Assembly (NCBI GenBank): GCA_017417465.1
Contig: JAFPZD010000252.1
Location: 1 to 55,877, forward strand
DNA: 55,877 bases
Direction of reading: 5' to 3'
From: Prevotella sp.
GTDB lineage: Bacteria > Bacteroidota > Bacteroidia > Bacteroidales > Bacteroidaceae
The notes under the pieces are model-generated. The model had not been told where the DNA came from, did not search any database, and saw only the letters and a list, made by a program, of their open reading frames with translations. Below, piece by piece: positions 36,073 through 44,626 of this stretch. The translations under genes and the position numbers were made by a program. Numbering within the stretch: the stretch's first letter is position 1; every line of letters starts with the position of its first letter.

Positions 36073-39000
36073 TCACCACACGACCCTCTTCCGACCGTTG
36101 ACGATATAGACTCCTTTCCTGAACCGGGAATCACGAACTGAGAACTGCGCATCAGCCATGCGGCGTCCTTGCAAGTCAAACCATCTGTTGTCAGCCGGCC
36201 TATTGACGGTCTCGCTGATGGCAGACGGCAGCACGGACGTGTTGCCGGTAACGGCAACGGCAAGGCGCCGGCTGTAGGCAGAGCCATCGGCATCGGTAAC
36301 GGTGAGCACGACCTCGTCGAGTGTTGGCGTGCCCCCAGCCTGGACGGTCAGCAGACCGTTGTCGAGACTGAAGGTCGGACGCTGGGTGTCAGCGACGCGC
36401 GTGATGCTTTCATTGTCATTGGAGGTGAGCGACACCTGCAAGTTGCCGGTATAGCCACGGAACAGCCCCGTTACGTCGATCGTGGTCGTCGTGGCAGGTG
36501 CCAGCCAAAGGTGGGGCTGCGCCATAAAGTCAAGATAGCGCTCCAGCTCGGTATAGCCATCGCCCTCGGTGTCGCGATTGGTATCGGCATAGTTCAGGGT
36601 ACGCGAGCGGGGATTTGTACCACGCAGCTCCTCCCACCAGTTGGGCAGGCCATCGTTGTCGAAGTCGTAGTCGGCAGGCCATGCCGTCTCGGGATAGTCC
36701 TCAAAGCCGCCAGCATCCGCCTCGTCGTCGATCTCACCTTTGATGCCCGACTTTGAGCCGACGTAGGTGTAGGTGCCGCCGAGCGTCTCGCCGAGGATGC
36801 GCTGGTCGGTAAGGTCGCTGCAGGGCTGGTTGGCACCGACGTCGCTGAGCACGCTCTTGTAGGCGTCGCGGGCCGTCTCGATGGTGGCGTAGCTGGGCCA
36901 GAAGGGCTCGCTGACCCATGCCCTCTCGGGCTGGGGGCCGGTGGCTCGGTAGGTGACGCTGAGGGCGTCGTCGGTCAGGCTGCCGTCGCGGTTCTCGCGG
37001 ACGTTGCCGCTGACGTAGGCAAACTGGTCGCGGGGGCCGCCTGTCTCGTTGTCGGCCGAGAAGAGGATGGTGAGGCGCGTGTCGGGCCCCATCTTGTAGT
37101 AGTTGTTGACGAACTGCATCTCCATGGCGCCGCCGTCGGTGGTGCGGCTGTTCCAGTTGTAGCAGACGTTGTTGAACATGTCGAGGCGTCCCTGCGAGTG
37201 GCCGTTGGCATCGGCACCGCCGCCCATCGACCAGTTGCGGCCGTTGCAGTCGGCCAGCAGGTTGTGGTGGAACGAGCCGATGTCGCCGCCGATGGTGGCG
37301 GCATAGCCGTGGTTGGTGCCCTCGGCGTAGTTGCGGTGGCCGGCAATGCCGAGCGCCTCGCTGATGATGCTGCGCTGGAAGGTGATGTTGCGCGAGCCGC
37401 GCGATGAAAAGGTCTCGTCGGTGCCCCACGAGGCCGTGACGTGGTCGAAGATGGTGTGGTCGCTATAGACGGTGCCAATGGCATTGCCCGTCTCAGCGGG
37501 GGTGCCCAGACCGCGACGGGCACGCAAGTGGCGCACGATGCAGTCGCTGCCCACACCGATGTCACTATGCTTGATGCAGATGCCCTTGCCGGGGGCCGTC
37601 TGGGCGGCAATGGTCAGGAAGGGGTCGGTCTTGATGGGCTGGAAGCCAAGGTCGATGATGCCCGAGACCTTGAAAAGCACGGTGCGTGGACCCTGCCCAT
37701 TGGTCAGCGCCCAGCGCAGTGAACCTGGGCCCTCGCTATTGAGGTTGGTGACATAGACCACCTTGCCGCCACGGCCACCACGTGCAAAACGTCCGTAGCC
37801 CTCGGCACCGGGGAAGGCCAAGTGCCGCGGCTGAAACATCCACACATCGCCCGTGGTGATGATGCCATCGGCATCCACACGGTCGACACGCCAATAGTAC
37901 TTCTGGAGATTTGAGAGCGGAGCATCGAGGCTTGAGATGCTAAAGTCACAGTCGGTGCCCAGCATGGCGACGGCACTCGAGCTCGTGGCACTGGCGATAG
38001 CGGCGGAATCGGTACCTATATATAAATATTGTGCGACGGTCTTGCCGTCACGGGCAGCCGTCCAGCTCAGCATCTGGGCGTCCAAGTCGGCATGGGTGTC
38101 GCCATTGGCGGGCACGGGGTTGGTGGCCAGCATGCTCACCTCGCGCTGGTTCTCGACGTCGGGGGTGCACTCGCCGTAGTCGTGAACGGGGAAACCGTTC
38201 ACCGCAGGCTGCCAGCGGCAGGCGGCGGGAATCTGTCGGGCGTTGCCGTTGAGCAGGGCGAGGAAGTCGGCACCTTGCATCTCGTCGGGCGTCAGCTGGC
38301 GGCAACCCACGGTGGTGCCCTTGTCCTGTGCGGGCCAGACGGCGTTCTGGGCAGCGTCGGCGGTGAAGTAGCAGTTGCGCACGATGCTGCCCTCGGCGTT
38401 GGTGGCCGTCACGCCGCCGCGGTTCTCACGGTTGTTCAGGGTGATGGCGCAGTTGGTGTAGCAGTTCTCGACGATGACCTCGTTGCGGTCGCCGTTGCCG
38501 ATGCGTCCGACGATGGCGCCCATGTCGTTCTTGCCGGCGATGGCCACGTTGAGGCTGTAGCAGTTCTGAATCTTCGTGGTGCCTAAGGCCTGCGCACACA
38601 GCGGGCCACTGTTCGAGCCCCAGCCCTTGAGCGTGCTTGCGGCGATGTGGCAGTTGATGATGCGGGTGTTGATGGCGCGGCCCACGAGGTTGCTCAGGTA
38701 GGCGCCGGCGTAGACGTAGCTGTCCTCGATGCCGAGGTTGCGAATCTCGGCATTCTCGGCGACGCGGAACAGCCCCAGGTAGTTGGTGATGTCCTGGGCG
38801 AAGGTGTGATAGATGCCGCGGATGGTGTGGCCGTCGCCGTCGAACACGCCCTGGAAGGCCGTGTAGTCGGTCTCGGTGGCGAAGTTGCCGACGATGGGGG
38901 TGGCCGTGAAGGCCGTGCCGTCTTCAAGCTTCGCCGTCGCCACGGCGTTGACGCCGTCGTTGAACATGATGTCCTGCGTCAGGCGGAAGTAACGGCCCAG

Positions 39001-39204
39001 CGAGAAGTCGCGCTCGCTGTTGACGTCGTGGGCCAGCTTGGCCAGCTCGGCGGCGTTGCTGATAAGGAAGGGCGACTCTTTTGTGCCGTCGCCGCCGGCG
39101 TAACGGTCGGCCACGGTGCCGTCCCAGTTTTGGGCCGGCAGTATCACGCTGCTGAACAGCATGGTCAGCAGTAACAGGGCTTGACGTAAGAGTTGTTTTT
39201 TCAT
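36073..39204 (-). CDS. PL1 pectate lyase with N-terminal GLUG-like domain
   Basis: 1043 residues from ATG 39204 (an upstream ATG at 39240 overlaps the promoter). Signal peptide about 1-24 (SSVILPAQ). Order: GLUG-type beta-helix (about 25-280: SPFLISNAAELAKLAHDVNS, GDGHTIRGIYHTF, NCYTNCAITL), Fn3-like domain (about 310-410), PL1 catalytic beta-helix from AFPGAEGYGRFARGGRGG (about 420) through TASWGTDETFSSRGSRNITF, HGYAATIGGDIGSFHHNLLA and GHSQGRLDMFNNVCYNW to about 790, a calcium-site-like DFDNDGLPNWWEELRG, and the tail WFDLQGRRM...VNGRKRVVW. It cleaves demethylated polygalacturonate. It has the same catalytic plan as the PL1 at 14242 with a different N-terminal domain. The C-terminal tail contains an extra QFSVRDSRF stretch of repeat-like DNA. 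It has its own strong promoter, so it can be expressed apart from the SusCD operon. Confidence 0.88.
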   Translation of the reverse strand: MKKQLLRQALLLLTMLFSSVILPAQNWDGTVADRYAGGDGTKESPFLISNAAELAKLAHDVNSERDFSLGRYFRLTQDIMFNDGVNAVATAKLEDGTAFTATPIVGNFATETDYTAFQGVFDGDGHTIRGIYHTFAQDITNYLGLFRVAENAEIRNLGIEDSYVYAGAYLSNLVGRAINTRIINCHIAASTLKGWGSNSGPLCAQALGTTKIQNCYSLNVAIAGKNDMGAIVGRIGNGDRNEVIVENCYTNCAITLNNRENRGGVTATNAEGSIVRNCYFTADAAQNAVWPAQDKGTTVGCRQLTPDEMQGADFLALLNGNARQIPAACRWQPAVNGFPVHDYGECTPDVENQREVSMLATNPVPANGDTHADLDAQMLSWTAARDGKTVAQYLYIGTDSAAIASATSSSAVAMLGTDCDFSISSLDAPLSNLQKYYWRVDRVDADGIITTGDVWMFQPRHLAFPGAEGYGRFARGGRGGKVVYVTNLNSEGPGSLRWALTNGQGPRTVLFKVSGIIDLGFQPIKTDPFLTIAAQTAPGKGICIKHSDIGVGSDCIVRHLRARRGLGTPAETGNAIGTVYSDHTIFDHVTASWGTDETFSSRGSRNITFQRSIISEALGIAGHRNYAEGTNHGYAATIGGDIGSFHHNLLADCNGRNWSMGGGADANGHSQGRLDMFNNVCYNWNSRTTDGGAMEMQFVNNYYKMGPDTRLTILFSADNETGGPRDQFAYVSGNVRENRDGSLTDDALSVTYRATGPQPERAWVSEPFWPSYATIETARDAYKSVLSDVGANQPCSDLTDQRILGETLGGTYTYVGSKSGIKGEIDDEADAGGFEDYPETAWPADYDFDNDGLPNWWEELRGTNPRSRTLNYADTNRDTEGDGYTELERYLDFMAQPHLWLAPATTTTIDVTGLFRGYTGNLQVSLTSNDNESITRVADTQRPTFSLDNGLLTVQAGGTPTLDEVVLTVTDADGSAYSRRLAVAVTGNTSVLPSAISETVNRPADNRWFDLQGRRMADAQFSVRDSRFRKGVYIVNGRKRVVW

Positions 39205-39210
39205 CGTTTG

Positions 39211-39241
39211 CAAAGTTACTGCTTTTCTTTCAAAGGGCAAA
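39211..39241 (-). promoter_or_regulatory. Promoter of PL1 gene 2
   Basis: On the minus strand TTTG (39241-39238), exactly 19 bp, then TAACTTTG (39218-39211): full Bacteroidetes consensus. The ATG at 39204 is 6 bp beyond, so the leader is very short or the transcript starts at the initiation codon. Confidence 0.7.
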
Positions 39242-39313
39242 ATGTTTTAGTATTTTTTAAAGTCGCACGGGGTTCTACTATAGTCACACCAACCAGGCAA
39301 TTTACAAAAATTA

Positions 39314-39375
39314 TCCCTCACTTCCCTCACTTCTCACACCTAAATTTGGGTGTGAGAAGTGAGGGAAGTGAGGGA
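39314..39375. repeat. 62-bp near-perfect palindrome
   Basis: 27-bp perfect arms (39314-39340 and 39349-39375) around TAAATTTG; only one pair in the whole 62 bp mismatches. The arms are themselves built from CCCTCACTT repeats. A T-rich run follows on the plus side, and a shorter one (TAATTTTTG) on the minus side, so it can act as a bidirectional terminator. Confidence 0.9.
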
Positions 39376-39400
39376 TCTTTTTTTGTTTAAACTAAGTAAT

Positions 39401-39526
39401 GTTGAATCTCGGGTTTTGCTTGCTGAATCTCGGGTTTTGCTTGCTGAATCTCGGGATTCACGTGCTGAATCTCGGGATTCGCGAAAGTATTCTCGGGATT
39501 CGTGAAAGTATTCTCGGGATTCGTGA
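39401..39526. repeat. Six-copy array with exact 21-bp period
   Basis: The core TCTCGGG occurs at 39407, 39428, 39449, 39470, 39491 and 39512, exactly 21 bp apart. The flanks change gradually from GGGTTTTGCTTGCTGAA to GGGATTCGTGAAAGTAT. Confidence 0.9.
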
Positions 39527-39544
39527 GTCCAGAAACAATTTTTT

Positions 39545-39608
39545 ATCCCGCTCATCCCGCTCATCCCGCACCTAAATTTAGGTGCGGGATGAGCGGGATG
39601 AGCGGGAT
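39545..39608. repeat. Perfect 64-bp palindrome
   Basis: Every base from 39545 to 39576 pairs with 39577-39608, with the centre at CCTAAATTTAGG. Each arm carries tandem copies of the 9-mer CCCGCTCAT. This is a strong cruciform or mRNA hairpin; its plan matches the palindrome at 39314. Confidence 0.93.
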
Positions 39609-39656
39609 GTTTTTCTGTTTGTCCCACTTAAAAAAAAGGATCAGTCCTAAAAAAAA

Positions 39657-39686
39657 CTTACCTGTCTGCAGGTGCAGACAGGTAAG
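39657..39686 (-). terminator. Intrinsic terminator of the DUF4957-like gene
   Basis: The perfect 14-bp stem CTTACCTGTCTGCA / TGCAGACAGGTAAG with a 2-nt loop is followed in the minus direction by a run of Ts (A-run at 39649-39656), 25 bp after the stop at 39712. Confidence 0.85.
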
Positions 39687-39711
39687 AAATGTGTGGATGG
39701 GAGTGGATGGA

Positions 39712-42700
39712 TTACTCCTCGACAGGCTCCTCTGTAGTGTCGCTGCTGGTACCAGCCATGATGTTGGTGACAGCCACGATGTCGCCAATGCCCACTGAGG
39801 TATCGCCGTTGACGTTGGCGCGGGCTACAATCTCGGGATCCTGCTCAATGCCGGCCATAACATTGGTGATGGCAACGATGTCGCCGATACCAACCTGACC
39901 GTCGCCGTTGACGTCGCCGGCAATTTCAGCCTTCTGTACATACAGATAGCCATGGAACCAGTCCTCATTGCCGTCCTGGTTGGGACGGAAGTAGACGGTA
40001 TAATTACCAGCACCGCTTAGCTCACCATTCTCGCCGTATGCATTGCCCATACCGTCGGGATACCAAGTGAGGTTCTCGCCGTCGACCTTCACAACCTTGA
40101 ACTGGGCATCAGCAGCCAGAGTAACATTGATCATGTACTCTTCTGCCGCAGCCTCCGGATTGAGCTCGAGGTTGTATGCTTCGGTAGCGGCCCATTCGGT
40201 CATGTTTCCGACCAGATAGTAGGGAGACTTGAACTTATACTCGTAGGTCCAGCGGGGATCACCAATGTTTTCGTTAGCTTCGCTGCCAAATGCCATTGTG
40301 AAGGTGCCGCCGAAGTCGGGTGTCTCAACGCTGTTGAAGGCGAACTCACCAGAGATGCTGTTCTGGACGGGCTCGTCGTCGTCGCCGGTGCTCTCGTCAG
40401 CGCTGGTGTCTTTCAGACCGCCTTCGCCGTCATCGAAGAAGAATGCGTTGCCGTTGACAGTCCACTTCGGGTTCTTGCCGCTCTGACCCTGGTTGATGCC
40501 CTTGACCACCTGACCGCTCTTACCAACATTCACGAAGATGTTGTTGCGGAGATAGTAGGCCAGCCATGTCTGGTTAGCCTGACGATGGGTGTAGAAGTTC
40601 TTGGCCTTAGCGACATTGTAAAGTGTCGAGTTGTCGATGGCGAAGTTCTGAGTGGTGAAGCCAGCCTCAGTAGCCTTGTTGCCGCTCTGGGTGCTGAACA
40701 GCGACGACTCGGTGGCATTGGCGGCCCAGATGGTAGACTTCTTGATGTTGAAGGCGCCGAGGGCACCACCACCGTTGAAGTCGAAGGGCACCTTGGTGCA
40801 ACCGTCGATGTCGACGAAGCAGTTCTCAACGAGGAGCTCGCTGATCTGGTTCTTAATCTTGTTGCCGAAGAGGATCTGCTGCGTTCCGCTCTTGATGCTC
40901 ATGTTCAGGAACTTGATGGCGCCCATGTTGTAGAAGCCATTGTCCTGCAGCTTGTACTCGTTGGCGGCGAGGGTGATGATGGGAGCGCTGAAGCCTTCGC
41001 CAGCCTTCAGGTTGACGCCATTGAACTCGATGCTGCCACCGAGGGTCATGCCATTGTTCACAACGATGGTAGCTGCGCCGGCATCGATGTCAGAGCCGTT
41101 GAGAATGCGGATAGGAGCGGTGGTGTTGATCTCGCCAGTGGTGGGATACTCACCAGCCTCCCAGAAGCTGATCTCGATGCTCGAGGGCTGCTCGCTCTCC
41201 TGCAGCTTCTCGTTGAGAGCTGCCACGAAGTCGGTGTTCTCAGTCATGTCGACCTCAATCTTGATGGCGTCGGTAGCATAGGGTACGAGCCAGCGGGAGT
41301 CGCCAATCTTGTTCTTAGCCTGCAGCGAGCTGGCCTTCAGGGTGAAGTTACCTGCCAGGGCATTCTCCAGTGTGAAGGGCACGCCGTCGACGGGGTTCAT
41401 AATCTCCTCAGTCTCGTCGCTGGTGCTCTGCAGGTCGTTGATGTTGATCAGCACGTCGGCAGAAGCCTCGTCTTCAGGATTCTCCTTACCAGTCTTCAGC
41501 ACGGTGATACCCTCAACCTGATAACTCGGGTTGGCGCTGGTCTGACCTTGGTTCAGACTGGCCAGGAAGTTGTCCTTACCACAGTTGACAAAGATACTGT
41601 TTCTCACGCCGAAGGACAGGTATGTCTGACCCTGGGTACGATGGGTGAAGAAGTTCTTGCCAGTGGCGATGTTGCTAAGGGTAGAGTTGACGAACATGAA
41701 GAGTTGCTCCTCCAGTCCAGCCTCAGTAGGCTTCTTGCCGCTCTGCCCGGTGAAGAACGAGTTGCTAGTAGCAGTGGCAGCCCAAATGGTGCTCTTGTTG
41801 ACAGACACGTTGCCAACGACGCCACCATTACGGAAGTCGATGACGAAGGGATTGCCAGTGAGCGCAATGACGCTGTTGTCGATGGACAAGCCATTGACCA
41901 GGTAGTTCTGCTTGTTGGAAGAGAACAGGGGCTGACCCAGCGCGTCGATCTTCACGTTGGCAAACTCAACATCGCCAATAGCGATGAAGCCGAGTGAATC
42001 CTTCTCGGCATCCTCGGCAATCTCGGCCATACCCACGAACGGAGCCTTTAGGCCCGTAGCGTCGATAGTGGCGGGAGCACTTGCAACACCAGTCAGCTTG
42101 ATCGCCTTGTCGGCAACGATGCCCTCGGCGATGGTGTACTTGCCGCTGCCTTCGAGTGTGAAGTCAGTCACCTCAGGATAAGCAGCAAGGTGGGCGTTGA
42201 TGTAGCCACCCAGCTCAGAGCCGTTGATGATGAGACCGTCCTCACGCAGACCTGCCTGGTCGCCGTAGAACTTCACGACCTGCAGCACGATGTCGTTGCC
42301 CTCATAGTTGTACGTATTGGTCTCAGCATCGAGCATCATCGTACGGCAGACAATCTTGTAGCTCTTAGCCTTGTCAAGACCATCGGCAATGAGCAGGGTC
42401 GAGTGGTCCCACGTGCTCTTGGTCAGGGCAAAGTCGCCAGTATAGGTGGCAACAGGCGTCTCAGCGCCTACCTCATAGACCTCGACCTGTGGGTAGCCAG
42501 CCTTGCTTGCTGAGCCGGAGAAGTAGAACTTGGCCTTGTCGGTGCCTGTGACATAGAATGAGGGATAGCGGTTCTTACCCACTACCAACAGACCATCTTT
42601 AATGCCAGCCTTTGAGAAGACGGAGAGGTAGCCGCCCCAGGCCTTTGCTTCACTGGTGACAATCATGGTGTCGGTGGTCTCATCGTAGAAGTCGAACCAC

Positions 42701-42948
42701 ACATTGTTGCGGTTGGTCTGCTGGATGGTACCGCCCTCTGTCGTCCCATCGTAATTGTACTCAACCCACTTCTGGGCGTCGGCAGTGAGATGCCAACTGC
42801 CGTCACTGTACTTTTCGGTCAGGTCGTTGGTGATGATAATCTCGGCCTGTGCGCCCCAGGGCACAATCGGCGAACGAGGTGTCACCTCCTGAGCATTAGC
42901 ACTCATTGCGGCAACTGCGAGCGTTGCCATTGCGAATAGTTTTTTCAT
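39712..42948 (-). CDS. Surface beta-helix protein, duplicated DUF4957/DUF5123-like modules, dockerin-like end
   Basis: 1078 residues, signal peptide about 1-19 (AAMSANAQ). No catalytic motif is seen. After an N-terminal sandwich (about 20-240) come two homologous beta-helix modules (about 245-565 and 600-900). Paired landmarks are KSTIWAATATSNSFFTGQSG against KSTIWAANATESSLFSTQSG, and IGDSRW against IGDPRW. This is the plan I know from DUF4957/DUF5123 proteins encoded near SusD genes, thought to bind glycan at the cell surface. A SusF-like sandwich follows (YYLVGNMTEWAATEAYNLEL, about 915-1005). The C-terminus has two dockerin-like calcium loops, GDVNGDGQVGIGDIVAITN and ANVNGDTSVGIGDIVAVTN. 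Its 5' neighbour ends 41 bp upstream, so it is probably in the SusCD operon. Tetrameric NGDG loops without a cohesin partner more likely stabilise the C-terminus than build a cellulosome. Confidence 0.75.
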   Translation of the reverse strand: MKKLFAMATLAVAAMSANAQEVTPRSPIVPWGAQAEIIITNDLTEKYSDGSWHLTADAQKWVEYNYDGTTEGGTIQQTNRNNVWFDFYDETTDTMIVTSEAKAWGGYLSVFSKAGIKDGLLVVGKNRYPSFYVTGTDKAKFYFSGSASKAGYPQVEVYEVGAETPVATYTGDFALTKSTWDHSTLLIADGLDKAKSYKIVCRTMMLDAETNTYNYEGNDIVLQVVKFYGDQAGLREDGLIINGSELGGYINAHLAAYPEVTDFTLEGSGKYTIAEGIVADKAIKLTGVASAPATIDATGLKAPFVGMAEIAEDAEKDSLGFIAIGDVEFANVKIDALGQPLFSSNKQNYLVNGLSIDNSVIALTGNPFVIDFRNGGVVGNVSVNKSTIWAATATSNSFFTGQSGKKPTEAGLEEQLFMFVNSTLSNIATGKNFFTHRTQGQTYLSFGVRNSIFVNCGKDNFLASLNQGQTSANPSYQVEGITVLKTGKENPEDEASADVLININDLQSTSDETEEIMNPVDGVPFTLENALAGNFTLKASSLQAKNKIGDSRWLVPYATDAIKIEVDMTENTDFVAALNEKLQESEQPSSIEISFWEAGEYPTTGEINTTAPIRILNGSDIDAGAATIVVNNGMTLGGSIEFNGVNLKAGEGFSAPIITLAANEYKLQDNGFYNMGAIKFLNMSIKSGTQQILFGNKIKNQISELLVENCFVDIDGCTKVPFDFNGGGALGAFNIKKSTIWAANATESSLFSTQSGNKATEAGFTTQNFAIDNSTLYNVAKAKNFYTHRQANQTWLAYYLRNNIFVNVGKSGQVVKGINQGQSGKNPKWTVNGNAFFFDDGEGGLKDTSADESTGDDDEPVQNSISGEFAFNSVETPDFGGTFTMAFGSEANENIGDPRWTYEYKFKSPYYLVGNMTEWAATEAYNLELNPEAAAEEYMINVTLAADAQFKVVKVDGENLTWYPDGMGNAYGENGELSGAGNYTVYFRPNQDGNEDWFHGYLYVQKAEIAGDVNGDGQVGIGDIVAITNVMAGIEQDPEIVARANVNGDTSVGIGDIVAVTNIMAGTSSDTTEEPVEE

Positions 42949-42989
42949 GCTGTTTTGGTTTTAGTTAATAATAGAGTTGTTTTAAAAAG

Positions 42990-44363
42990 TTATTGATTGA
43001 CGCGCTTCTGGCCGTTGCTGACGACAATGCCCTTATGGGTGGGATTGACGCGCTGGCCTTGCAGGTTGTAAACCTCGTTGCTCATTCGCTCATGATTCGT
43101 TAGCGCATTGCTAATGCCCTGGTCGCCATGGGCATTGCCGATGCGGCGGTCGGCCCAGGGGTCGGCAGGCATCTCGCCAGCGACGGGATTACCGAAGGCA
43201 GCCACCTGCTCGGTGGTGAATTCGGGAACGACATTGTAATCGCCTGCGTTGAAGAACTCGGTCTCTGCGCCCTCGGTGCCACAGATGAGCGCGATGCCCA
43301 CAAGGTAGAGACGGCGCTTGATGCCGATCTTGATGGGCGTGTCGGCCGACCAGTTCACCTTCTTGCCCCACTTCTGCGTCAGCAGGTTGTAGCCCGTTGC
43401 CGAGGTGTAGGAGCCGACCTCTTCTTCGGTGGGCTCGCGGTCGAAGGGCCACGTGTCGTTAGCCTCAGCGAAGTAGTAGGTCATCTCCAGCTCCTCCAAG
43501 CCGTCGATAGGCATCTTGATGAACTCGGTCTTCTTGCCTTCCTCGGTTTGGTCATCATAGCGGGTGGAGCGCAACGAGTTGGTCAAGTCCACGGACAGTT
43601 TGAACGGCTTGTCGATGGTAATGCAGGCGGCATTGTAGCCGGTGATGAAAGCATCGTCGTCGAGGGCGGAGTAGTTCAGCGGGCAGTTGCTGAGGTCGTA
43701 ATAATACTCGTCGTAGCTCAGGCCCTCGGGGTGCTCGGCGTCCACCTCACAGGGTGTGCCGCCACTGACAAGCGTGGTGCCGATGGTGGCATCGCGGTAG
43801 GCATTGTTCGACTTCTGGGTGCCGTCGGGATTCATGTACTGCGCCTCGATGCGCCCACCGTTGCTGGGCAGACGGTCGTGGTTGAAGTTGTAGCCGTGGC
43901 TGGCACACTTGGCATTGGGCAGGGGCACAAAATAGAGGATGGCCTTCTTCAGGTTCTTATAGCCAGCCGAGTAGTCGAACTCCTCGCCATCGAGTGTCTG
44001 GTAAGTGCCATAGAGTCCCAGCGTGGTCTCCATCAGCGTGATGCCACGGTAGTAGCCCTTGTCAATCATGAAGCCTGTCTCAGGGTCGGCATAGTCGTTA
44101 CGGAAAGCCACCTGGTAGTTCCAGTCGGTGGCGTCCATGCCATTAAGGGCCATGCCGGCGTCGTTGAAGGGGTTCTGGAGCATGGAAGCGTTCCAGTAGA
44201 GTGTGTCTTCGGGATAAGCCGGATCAATGGTCATCGTGTCACAGGTAAGATAAATGACGCGATTCTTGGTCAGTGTGTAAGATTTGTCGGCATTTCCATC
44301 CTGAGCTGAAACACCACCGATGGCAAATGCGCAAAGAAATGCAAGCGTAAAAATTTTCTTCAT
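42990..44363 (-). CDS. Secreted protein of unknown function with conserved C-terminal tail
   Basis: 457 residues; signal peptide about 1-20 (AIGGVSAQ). I do not recognise a domain. The body is rich in Asp, Tyr and Asn with a predicted beta-sandwich character (YTLTKNRVIYLTCDTMTIDP near the start, KKVNWSADTPIKIGIKRRLY near residue 345). It ends in VYNLQGQRVNPTHKGIVVSN followed by GQKRVNQ, the same tail as in the PL1 and GH43 proteins. Its position directly downstream of SusC/SusD is where SusE/SusF-type surface glycan-binding proteins are usually encoded, so a binding role is inferred, not shown. It lacks a lipobox cysteine, unlike most such proteins. A separate -7 box lies upstream. Confidence 0.65.
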   Translation of the reverse strand: MKKIFTLAFLCAFAIGGVSAQDGNADKSYTLTKNRVIYLTCDTMTIDPAYPEDTLYWNASMLQNPFNDAGMALNGMDATDWNYQVAFRNDYADPETGFMIDKGYYRGITLMETTLGLYGTYQTLDGEEFDYSAGYKNLKKAILYFVPLPNAKCASHGYNFNHDRLPSNGGRIEAQYMNPDGTQKSNNAYRDATIGTTLVSGGTPCEVDAEHPEGLSYDEYYYDLSNCPLNYSALDDDAFITGYNAACITIDKPFKLSVDLTNSLRSTRYDDQTEEGKKTEFIKMPIDGLEELEMTYYFAEANDTWPFDREPTEEEVGSYTSATGYNLLTQKWGKKVNWSADTPIKIGIKRRLYLVGIALICGTEGAETEFFNAGDYNVVPEFTTEQVAAFGNPVAGEMPADPWADRRIGNAHGDQGISNALTNHERMSNEVYNLQGQRVNPTHKGIVVSNGQKRVNQ

Positions 44364-44423
44364 AAGTTAGTTGTTTAGGTATGGGACGCCAGTAGCCGGC
44401 GCCGCCGAATTGTAATTTGGGGA

Positions 44424-44431
44424 CAAAGTTA
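44424..44431 (-). promoter_or_regulatory. -7 box upstream of the unknown secreted protein
   Basis: The minus strand reads TAACTTTG, 60 bp before the ATG at 44363. No well-spaced TTTG is present, so it may be an internal secondary start. Confidence 0.4.
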
Positions 44432-44494
44432 ATAAATAACAAAGAAAAAAGTGCCATTCCTACACAATATTTAAGATAATTTAGCCATCAAGAA

Positions 44495-44538
44495 TCCCTC
44501 CCATCCCTCACCTGCTTTGAGGTAAGGGATGGGAGGGA
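44495..44538. repeat. 19-bp stem hairpin downstream of SusD
   Basis: TCCCTCCCATCCCTCACCT (44495-44513) pairs with 44520-44538 with one mismatch and a 6-nt loop. Composition matches the arms of the palindrome at 39314. No T-run lies on the minus side. Placed between SusD and the next gene, it could stabilise the upstream susCD mRNA or attenuate readthrough. Confidence 0.75.
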
Positions 44539-44626
44539 AACAATGGGGAGGAATTCGGAGGTGCAGCCCGATGGAGAAGTGTCGGGAGCAATGGTGCTAT
44601 GGGGAGCTAATTGAGGTGCTAACAGC

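Larger units (their letters stand above)
39205..39711. other. Repeat-dense spacer between PL1 gene 2 and the DUF4957-like gene
   Basis: 507 bp. In order: the PL1 promoter (39211-39241), a 62-bp palindrome (39314-39375), six 21-bp repeats (39401-39526), a perfect 64-bp palindrome (39545-39608) and an intrinsic terminator (39657-39686). An open frame on the minus strand at 39340-39627 only reads the repeats and has no gene-like composition. Confidence 0.75.

Noticed and set aside
39401-39526. Possible CRISPR array
   Set aside because: The units are contiguous with gradually drifting sequence and no unique spacers; no cas genes are present. The same holds for 13881-13990 and 35996-36061.
39340-39627. 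95-codon minus-strand frame across the 21-bp array, reading HESREYF-type repeats
   Set aside because: 21 bp is a multiple of three, so any tandem array gives a repetitive open frame. It spans two long palindromes and has no start region or neighbours to support translation.
39880-39930. Cellulosome membership from the dockerin-like loops
   Set aside because: No cohesin, scaffoldin or other dockerin-bearing enzyme is visible. Calcium-loop ends are common on secreted Prevotella proteins.
43128-44309. 393-codon plus-strand frame opposite the unknown secreted protein
   Set aside because: No signal peptide or recognisable motif; composition is that of an antisense frame. The minus-strand product has a signal peptide and a shared C-terminal tail.
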